64,000 nucleotides of DNA, taken from Alphaproteobacteria bacterium (GTDB taxonomy: Bacteria; Pseudomonadota; Alphaproteobacteria; Caulobacterales; Parvularculaceae). The stretch covers positions 62,001 through 126,000 of the forward strand of contig JAUIMC010000002.1 in assembly GCA_030433215.1 (NCBI GenBank), in the 5' to 3' direction. Under the pieces are notes generated by a model. It saw only the letters and a list, made by a program, of their open reading frames with translations, had not been told where the DNA came from and ran no database searches. Both the position numbers and the translations under genes were made by a program. Below are positions 59,715-64,000 of this stretch, in pieces. The stretch's first letter is position 1. The number at the start of each line of letters is the position of its first letter.

Positions 59715-60671
59715 ATGAAATCTCTCTTGAGGCTTTTGCGCCGGCTTGTGGTCATGGCGGTCATGCCGGCGATCCTGCTTGCGGCGGGCTGGTATGGCGG
59801 GACGAAATACGGCGCCCCGCCCTCGGTCATTAACGCAGTCGATACGGTGTTCTCCAAGGGCCGGGCGCTGCTGACGCCGATCCTCGGCGAGGCGGCGCGC
59901 AAGGGCGGCGAGGCCGCGAAGACCGCCGCGCAGCAGGGCGGCGATTATGTGGTCGGCACGGTCGAGCAGATGATCAAGGACTATCGCGAGCGCGAGGAAC
60001 AGGAACCCGGCGCGCCCGCCGAACAAGATAATCAGCCTACGGATGAAATGCCGGCGCCGGAAGAGCCCGCGTCAGAACCGCCGGCGGCGGCGCCTGCGCC
60101 CAAACCCGAACCAGAACCCGCGCCCCAGCCGAAACCGGCGCCCTCGCCCGCGCCGATCGCCAGCGGCGACGGCATTGTTCTGTGTAAAATGCGCATTTCC
60201 AACCAGCCGCGCCAGGGCGAGCCGGGATCGAGCATCGGCGCGGCGGACGAAACCACGACCTATAAAGGCGTCGACCTTCTCCTCATGCCGGCGACCAAGG
60301 CCTGCCTCTCCTCCGGCTATGGCTACAGGAACGGCAAGCTCCACAAGGGCGTCGACTATTTCTCCGACCAGGGCGGCGACGCGCTGGCCGGCGGCGCCGG
60401 AACCATCGTCGAGGCGGTCTCGCGCGCCGATTACGGCAATATGATCGTCATCGACCACGGCAATGGCGTCTACACGCGCTACGCCCATCTCGCGCGCTTC
60501 GCATCCGGCGTTAGCGCGGGCGCGACCGTTTCCATGGGCCAGCCCCTCGGCCCCATCGGCAAGAGCGGCGCCTCGTCGATCGTGCATCTCCATTACGAGG
60601 TGCTGACCGGCGATTACGAAACCCGCGCCAAGTCCTTCGGCCTCGAGGCGGTGGACCCCTTCGGGCTTTAG
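59715..60671 (+). CDS. M23 family peptidoglycan endopeptidase
   Basis: A 318-residue LytM-type peptidase. It has an N-terminal membrane anchor (VVMAVMPAILLAAGWYGG), a helical linker, a Pro/Glu/Ala-rich spacer (about 95-150) and a C-terminal M23 domain with zinc-binding HxxxD (KLHKGVDYF) and HxH (VHLHYEVL). The catalytic residues are complete, so it is an active endopeptidase rather than an EnvC-like activator. It is a single gene in the 59415-59714 to 60672 interval; no terminator follows its stop at once. Confidence 0.92.
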   Translation: MKSLLRLLRRLVVMAVMPAILLAAGWYGGTKYGAPPSVINAVDTVFSKGRALLTPILGEAARKGGEAAKTAAQQGGDYVVGTVEQMIKDYREREEQEPGAPAEQDNQPTDEMPAPEEPASEPPAAAPAPKPEPEPAPQPKPAPSPAPIASGDGIVLCKMRISNQPRQGEPGSSIGAADETTTYKGVDLLLMPATKACLSSGYGYRNGKLHKGVDYFSDQGGDALAGGAGTIVEAVSRADYGNMIVIDHGNGVYTRYAHLARFASGVSAGATVSMGQPLGPIGKSGASSIVHLHYEVLTGDYETRAKSFGLEAVDPFGL

Positions 60672-60710
60672 CGCCGCCGCGGCGTCCCGCCGCAGCAAAA
60701 GGCCCTTTTA

Positions 60711-60726
60711 TGTGATCTGGATCACA
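60711..60726 (+). promoter_or_regulatory. Perfect CRP-type site
   Basis: TGTGATCTGGATCACA: TGTGA-N6-TCACA, a full match to the CRP/FNR-family consensus. It lies in a gap between convergent genes, 40 bp after the M23 peptidase stop. TAGGGT at 60748-60753 is placed as a -10 box would be if the site were centred at -41.5 (class II). Confidence 0.6.
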
Positions 60727-60759
60727 AAACGCGCCGGCGCGCCCGGCTAGGGTTCCTCA

Positions 60760-60881
60760 TGCACGTCTTTGCGGCCCTCATCCTGCCGCCGCATTGGCGG
60801 GCCGGGCGAGGTCCCTCCCTGCCCGGCTGCTAGCAAACTTTCCAAGCCGCGTGACGCATTCCTGCTCGCGCGGCTTTTTTT
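60760..60881 (+). ncRNA. Candidate small RNA (CRP-site driven)
   Basis: Between the CRP-type site and the terminator there is no open frame, but there is a strong hairpin (GCCGGGC 60801-60807 with GCCCGGC 60821-60827) and then a terminator. A transcript of about 120 nt from near 60760 is predicted. Promoter, hairpins and terminator are seen; that the RNA is made is inference. Confidence 0.35.
60844..60881 (+). terminator. Rho-independent terminator
   Basis: AAGCCGCG (60844-60851), a 17-nt loop, CGCGGCTT (60869-60876), then T to 60881. It is oriented for plus-strand transcription. No plus-strand gene lies immediately before it apart from the M23 peptidase 173 bp upstream, so it fits the candidate small RNA or a long 3' UTR of that gene. 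Confidence 0.75.
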
Positions 60882-61167
60882 ATGTCTTTTTCCGGCCCCT
60901 GCTGTCGTCGCCATTCTCATCCTTGTCCTTGCGGCGGCGCGCATCATGGTCATGGGTTTCGGCCGGCGCGGCCTCCTCGCCCTCCTCCACATGGATATCG
61001 GGCGCCGGATTGACGTCCGCGTCGGGCCATTTCGAGCGCCCGCCATGATGGGCCGTATCCTCGATGGCCTCTTCCTCGCGCTGCTCTTCCGTCGGCTGCA
61101 CGGAAGGCTTTTCCTGTTTCTCTTTTTTGCCGGGTCCGCCGGTTCTTGTTTTCGCATCGGCGTTCAT
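60880..61167 (-). CDS. Small hydrophilic protein, unknown function
   Basis: A 95-residue, strongly charged, probably disordered product (MNADAKTRTGGPGKKEKQEK... and an acidic ETHDHDARRRKDKDEN tail). ATG 61167 follows AGGAGG at ideal spacing, the main support for a real gene. The frame on the other strand is also open but gives a hydrophobic Leu/Phe-rich product without domains. Function unknown; low-complexity proteins of this kind are common in alphaproteobacteria. Confidence 0.55.
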   Translation of the reverse strand: MNADAKTRTGGPGKKEKQEKPSVQPTEEQREEEAIEDTAHHGGRSKWPDADVNPAPDIHVEEGEEAAPAETHDHDARRRKDKDENGDDSRGRKKT

Positions 61168-61254
61168 GGGGCGCCTCCTTTCAGACGACTGCGTAAGGCG
61201 AACAGGCGCCGCCGGCCCCGCGTTCCCGGCGCGCCCCAAAGACCGGTTTGCTCC

Positions 61255-61354
61255 CGTGAAACATTTTACGACATTTCAAACGCGCGATGCGTTGCTTTGG
61301 CTTGTTTCAAGGCTTTCAGCGGAGTTTGGCGCCTTTTACGACAAATGTTTCACG
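61255..61354. repeat. Inverted-repeat element with half-parS ends, copy 2
   Basis: 100 bp from CGTGAAACATTTT to AAATGTTTCACG, inverted relative to copy 1 at 43822. The outer 13 bases are complementary. The middle is diverged but alignable (GGCGCCTTTTAC, GGCTTTCAGC). It lies 31 bp from REP-like copy C, as copy 1 lies 22 bp from copy B. Confidence 0.8.
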
Positions 61355-61385
61355 GGGTCCGACTGGCGGTTGACGTTTTCCCGAC

Positions 61386-61476
61386 GTGTCATGCCCCGGC
61401 GTGTCCGGGGCATCCAGAGAAGCCTGACCTTCACGCCAGGCCGACTGGATCGCCGGCATGAAGCCGGCGATGACAC
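61386..61476. repeat. REP-like palindromic element, copy C
   Basis: 91 bp from GTGTCATGCCCCGG to GATGACAC, with both hairpins and a longer joining segment than copies A and B. Confidence 0.9.
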
Positions 61477-61620
61477 AAAGGTCCATATGACACGCGACTC
61501 CCGCACAATACCCCCGCCGGAAAGCCCCGTGGATAGTTATCCCCGCCTTTCCTTCCCGTGCTATCATGAACGGCGCCCGCCCGGCCTTTGCGGAGATGAC
61601 GGCGCATGTTGCGTTCTTCG

Positions 61621-61652
61621 GTGTCATCACCGGCTTTATGCCGGTGATCCAG
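61621..61652. repeat. REP-like half element, copy D
   Basis: One hairpin only: GTGTCAT, CACCGGCtttatGCCGGTG, ATCCAG. It ends 14 bp before the GIY-YIG start codon, directly before the ribosome site. Confidence 0.88.
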
Positions 61653-61666
61653 AAACGGGAGCCGCC

Positions 61667-61957
61667 ATGCGCAAGCTCTACCACGTCTACATCATGGCGA
61701 GCCGGCGCAACGGAACCTTGTATGCAGGCGTCACGAGCGATCTGGAGCGCCGCGTCTGGGAGCACAAGGAAGGCGTCTATAAAGGCTTCACCAAGAAATA
61801 CGGGGTCACCCTGCTCGTCTGGCATGAGCATTACGATTACGTCCACGCCGCCATTCAGCGCGAAAAGAATATCAAGAAATGGCCGCGCAAATGGAAGCTC
61901 AACCTGATCGAGTCCATGAACCCCGAATGGCGCGATCTCTATGAGGAAATCCGGTAG
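61667..61957 (+). CDS. GIY-YIG nuclease superfamily protein (UPF0213/YhbQ-like)
   Basis: A 96-residue single-domain GIY-YIG nuclease. The motif is YHVYIMASRRNGTLYAGVTSDLERRVWEHK (residues about 5-34, with the conserved Tyr pair, Arg and His), followed by REKNIKKWPRKWKLNLIE. ATG 61667 is preceded by CGGGAG. It is the small stand-alone class whose cellular role is unsettled. It is bracketed by REP-like copies: half copy D directly upstream and copy E downstream, an association worth testing. Confidence 0.9.
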   Translation: MRKLYHVYIMASRRNGTLYAGVTSDLERRVWEHKEGVYKGFTKKYGVTLLVWHEHYDYVHAAIQREKNIKKWPRKWKLNLIESMNPEWRDLYEEIR

Positions 61958-62013
61958 GGCCGCTCTCTCTGCGGTGTCCTTACGGATTTGCCAGGCTCAC
62001 TACGGTCCCTCTC

Positions 62014-62113
62014 GTGTCATCACCGGCTTTATGCCGGTGATCCAGTCTGGATGCCCGGGCAAGTTTATCCTCGGGCCGCGCTTTGCGCGGACCCGGGGGC
62101 CCGGGCATGACAC
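62014..62113. repeat. REP-like palindromic element, copy E
   Basis: 100 bp from GTGTCATCACCGGC to GCATGACAC. The arms appear in the opposite order to copies A-C (CACCGG hairpin first, CCCGGG hairpin second), and the second arm carries an insertion with its own GC hairpin (GGGCCGCGCTTTGCGCGG region). Confidence 0.85.
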
Positions 62114-62171
62114 AGGAAGTGCGGATGCTTTGAAAAGCCCTCTGAAAGTACAGGAAAGCCGTCTCCCCCTT

Positions 62172-62203
62172 GTGTCATCGTCGCCTTCATGCCTGCGACC
62201 CAG
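62172..62203. repeat. REP-like half element, copy F (diverged)
   Basis: GTGTCATCGTCGCC to GACCCAG: a half copy like D with several mismatches, in the 62114-62255 gap before the second RlpA-like gene. Confidence 0.6.
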
Positions 62204-62255
62204 ACCCTTCCCGCGAAATATAGGCGCCGCGCCCCGGACGCCCTATATTAGCCCC

Positions 62256-62648
62256 ATGAACCCTCGCGCCGTCATCGCCGCCGCCGTCAGCACCCTGATT
62301 TTCGGGGCCGGCTGTTCGCGCGAGCAAATGGCCGTCCCCCCGGCGCCCAGCCTCAAGCCCCAATGCGGCGTCGCCTCCTATTATCACGACACCCTGGCGG
62401 GGAACCTCACCGCCAATGGCGAGATCTACGACCCGGAAGAGATGACCGCCGCCCACAAAAGGCTGCCCTTCGACACCGAGCTCGTGGTGCGCCGGCGCGA
62501 TACGGGCGAGACCGTGGAAGTGCGCGTCAATGACCGCGGCCCGTTCGTCAAGGGACGGATCATCGACCTCTCCCCCACCGCCGCCGAGGAAATCAGCCTT
62601 ACGGAAGGCGATGGGGTGGCTGAGGTTTGTTTGGTGCGGGTGGGATGA
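62256..62648 (+). CDS. RlpA-like lipoprotein (double-psi beta-barrel only)
   Basis: A 130-residue lipoprotein with signal MNPRAVIAAAVSTLIFGAGC and an RlpA domain (GVASYYHDTLAGNLTANGE, AAHKRLPFDTELVV, VEVRVNDRGPFVKGRIIDLS). It has no SPOR domain, so it cannot be targeted to septal glycan like the long RlpA at 10202-11212. ATG 62256 starts the signal peptide; the frame is open further upstream but runs through repeats. It is the last high-GC gene before the AT-rich retron region. Confidence 0.88.
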   Translation: MNPRAVIAAAVSTLIFGAGCSREQMAVPPAPSLKPQCGVASYYHDTLAGNLTANGEIYDPEEMTAAHKRLPFDTELVVRRRDTGETVEVRVNDRGPFVKGRIIDLSPTAAEEISLTEGDGVAEVCLVRVG

Positions 62649-62691
62649 GATGAATGAGGCTGCAGGCAGTAACTAACACATTTTTCAGCAA

Positions 62692-63612
62692 TCATTTTGC
62701 TAATGACATAATCTTTTTGATAACATTTGAATAACTCTTCAGCTCTGAAGACGCCGCCAATTCATCAAATCCTGATAGATAATTCAAATACCCCCGAAGT
62801 TTTGGTAACTCTGCAATAGATGCCTCTGGCATGAGTGAAGCATTATGGAACGCAGCTCTGACTCGACGGCGAAAGACGCGTGGAGGGCGAACGCCAGAAT
62901 TAGTAACTAGCCCAGTCACCCTTTGTTGAGCGTATCGACTTGCAATCCTAGTTTTTTCATCTTTTACTTTGAAGCCATTTTTGGATAAGCGTATTTTTGC
63001 GAATGTAAGCGCTGCAATAATTGTTTTGTGGCTTTCACCGCTAATGGTGATGTCATCTGCGTATCTAGTGTACTTTAAGCCCATTCTGAAACAGTACGCC
63101 GCCATCTCGGCGTCAAAATCAAACAGCACGGCATTGGAAATACTAGGGCTTGTGGGCGCTCCTTGAGGGAGGTGACCATCTTTGGTGCTTATAGCGGTCA
63201 ATAGAGATGATGACATCGTATCAAAGCCGCAGGCTACAAATAAGGAATGCACTTGGTTATGTGTTATTGATCCAAAGTAATTTTCTATATCTATATTAGC
63301 CACAAAACGCTTGCCAACATGTTGAGCTGCGTTTTCTTTAATACCACAGCGCGGTCGGTATGATGTCACAGACTCATGCACAGGTAATACATGAAAAAGA
63401 TAATCATTACAGAATTGCTGCGCTATCTTTAAGTACAAGCGTGGACTTTCAATGATGCGTTCGCCACCACACTTTTTCTTTAAAGAAAAGCTACGCCAAT
63501 GTTTTTCAGGCTTTCGAAGAAAGCTAACAATTAGCCCCGGAGATATTCCGATCATCAACCCCATTGTATTGGCGCTGATTTCGAGGGTTTCACTATGGCT
63601 ATTACTAGCCAA
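62692..63612 (-). CDS. Retron-type reverse transcriptase
   Basis: A reverse transcriptase of about 306 residues (numbered from TTG 63612) that would make msDNA from the msr-msd RNA encoded just upstream. Motifs: the retron NAxxH (N94-AAQ-H98), the first catalytic Asp (NIDIENYF, about 108), PQGAPTSPSISN (about 150), the YADD box (TRYADDITISG, 184-187) and the retron VTG (VTGLVTN, 232-234). The start is uncertain: ATG 63564 gives 290 residues, and the frame is open to the window edge through the RNA gene. Lower GC than all neighbours points to transfer. No effector gene follows; the next gene is the RlpA-like one on the other strand. Confidence 0.9.
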   Translation of the reverse strand: MASNSHSETLEISANTMGLMIGISPGLIVSFLRKPEKHWRSFSLKKKCGGERIIESPRLYLKIAQQFCNDYLFHVLPVHESVTSYRPRCGIKENAAQHVGKRFVANIDIENYFGSITHNQVHSLFVACGFDTMSSSLLTAISTKDGHLPQGAPTSPSISNAVLFDFDAEMAAYCFRMGLKYTRYADDITISGESHKTIIAALTFAKIRLSKNGFKVKDEKTRIASRYAQQRVTGLVTNSGVRPPRVFRRRVRAAFHNASLMPEASIAELPKLRGYLNYLSGFDELAASSELKSYSNVIKKIMSLAK

Positions 63613-63660
63613 ATTAAGCTGCTTGGCATTAGAGAATGAAAGATATTGATTGAAATCGGT

Positions 63661-63841
63661 GTCGCGTGAGGTTTGCAATGGACCAGTTTTAGATGAAAAC
63701 TGCTTTGAAAGGCGAGGCCAATAAATCTGGACTCTAGGGACGACGAGTCCAGATTTATTGGCCTCGCCCCTTTTTGTGAGTGTTCTTGCATCTACAGACG
63801 GCGAAACGCCGCCCGATTCCTTAACAAGCTCCTCACGCGAC
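63661..63841 (-). ncRNA. Retron msr-msd RNA gene
   Basis: Read on the minus strand: a1 GTCGCGTGAGG (63841-63831), then AGC with the candidate branching G at 63829, an msr hairpin (CGGCGtttCGCCG), the msd with a perfect 24-bp stem (arms 63745-63768 and 63711-63734) closed by a 10-nt loop, a second small hairpin (CAGTTTT, 5 nt, AAAACTG; 63684-63702), and a2 CCTCACGCGAC (63671-63661), which is fully complementary to a1. All parts of a retron RNA are thus present, immediately upstream of the reverse transcriptase. The ends are set by a1/a2. Confidence 0.85.
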
Positions 63842-64000
63842 TTCCCTATTCTAGCGCGATGGGCCGTTTTTAACAAGTAGATACGCTCTCTATCACGAGC
63901 GTATCTATACTCGCGGTCAAAATAGGCATTACCCCCCAAGGTAAGCGAAAATAAATTCGGTGAGCGGCGGATTCTGAGAAGCCGGCCAAGCCTCTCTTGT
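63842..64000. other. Region upstream of the retron RNA, cut by the window edge
   Basis: AT-rich DNA. An 11-bp inverted repeat with an 8-nt loop (TAGATACGCTC, 63878-63888, with GAGCGTATCTA, 63897-63907) lies 37 bp before a1. On the minus strand one frame is open from the edge straight into the reverse transcriptase, and another stops at 63929-63931 and might be the end of an upstream gene. Neither could be identified from so little sequence. Confidence 0.5.

Larger units (their letters stand above)
61168..61666. other. Intergenic, repeat-rich region
   Basis: About 500 bp with the second inverted-repeat element (61255-61354), REP-like copy C (61386-61476) and half copy D (61621-61652). Between 61477 and 61620 no feature was recognised. 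An open frame running through the repeats into the GIY-YIG gene is not taken as coding before 61667. Confidence 0.7.

Noticed and set aside
60747-61157. 136-codon minus-strand open frame overlapping the small hydrophilic protein
   Set aside because: Arg/Met-rich product without domains; the other frame has an ideal ribosome site.
61064-61666. N-terminal extension of the GIY-YIG frame
   Set aside because: It runs through two repeat elements; the domain begins at ATG 61667 with a ribosome site.
61386-62113. CRISPR array
   Set aside because: The repeats are palindromic REP-like elements with irregular spacing and no cas genes; no regular repeat-spacer pattern occurs anywhere in the window.
63613-63939. 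N-terminal extension of the reverse transcriptase
   Set aside because: It overlaps the msr-msd palindromes. It is not called as coding, but the open frame is recorded as a finding because it could not be excluded.

Overview
The window looks like chromosomal DNA of a GC-rich alphaproteobacterium, most likely from the Caulobacterales/Hyphomonadaceae/Parvularculales area. The grounds are the divK-pleD pair next to rpmG, a PopA-like receiver/degenerate-GGDEF protein, CtrA-type TTAA-N7-TTAA sites, alphaproteobacterial LexA boxes (GTTC-N7-GTTC), a zinc-ribbon DinB, a VPLPA-CTERM protein and the gene order around tmk/holB, trpDC-lexA-comEC-gltX-gltA and sdhE/mfd. No species can be named from the sequence alone.

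Layout. 1-11.2 kb: nusG at the left edge, then a long minus-strand run: a sulfotransferase-like protein, a membrane protein, a YjbR-type protein, a class IV aminotransferase, an AraC regulator, and the cluster rlpA-dacA-tmk-holB-tatD-MBL hydrolase. 11.3-11.7 kb: tRNA-Ser(TGA) surrounded by duplicated and inverted fragments of itself. 11.8-31 kb: mostly metabolic and iron-related genes (TfdA-type dioxygenase, GST, TonB receptor, ALDH7-type dehydrogenase, VIT1/CCC1 transporter, IPNS-like oxygenase, DUF5117-type metalloprotease, MoxR ATPase, hydrolases, a LexA-boxed Y-family polymerase, and a divergent PKHD hydroxylase/lipoprotein pair sharing a Fur-like site). 31-45 kb: a TPR-VanY peptidase, the PopA-like protein, mfd, a membrane diguanylate cyclase, sdhE, tpiA, ppiD and a YibQ-type deacetylase. 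45-55.4 kb: trpD-trpC, lexA with LexA boxes, comEC, gltX, gltA, purB, a DUF983 protein and rpmG. 55.4-58.7 kb: pleD, divK and dinB. 58.8-62.6 kb: a VPLPA-CTERM protein, an M23 peptidase, a CRP-site/terminator pair suggesting a small RNA, and a repeat-rich stretch around a GIY-YIG nuclease and a second RlpA-like lipoprotein.

At the right end (about 62.65-64.0 kb) base composition becomes visibly AT-richer. This stretch encodes a retron: a reverse transcriptase with YADD, NAxxH and VTG motifs, preceded on the same strand by an msr-msd RNA gene. The RNA gene has an 11-nt a1/a2 pair, a short msr hairpin, a perfect 24-bp msd hairpin and a second small hairpin. No effector gene lies between the reverse transcriptase and the core genes, so any effector should lie beyond the right edge. 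This is the most notable system in the window.

Two repeat families are dispersed between genes. One is a palindromic REP-like element of about 75-100 bp (three full copies, one diverged full copy, two half copies). The other is an element of about 100 bp whose outer ends are inverted half-sites of the ParB-binding parS palindrome (two copies, each next to a REP-like copy). The regulatory layer readable in the sequence links SOS repair (LexA: lexA and a Y-family polymerase), cell cycle (CtrA: rlpA, dinB, divK region; PleD/DivK/PopA-like proteins) and iron (Fur-like site).
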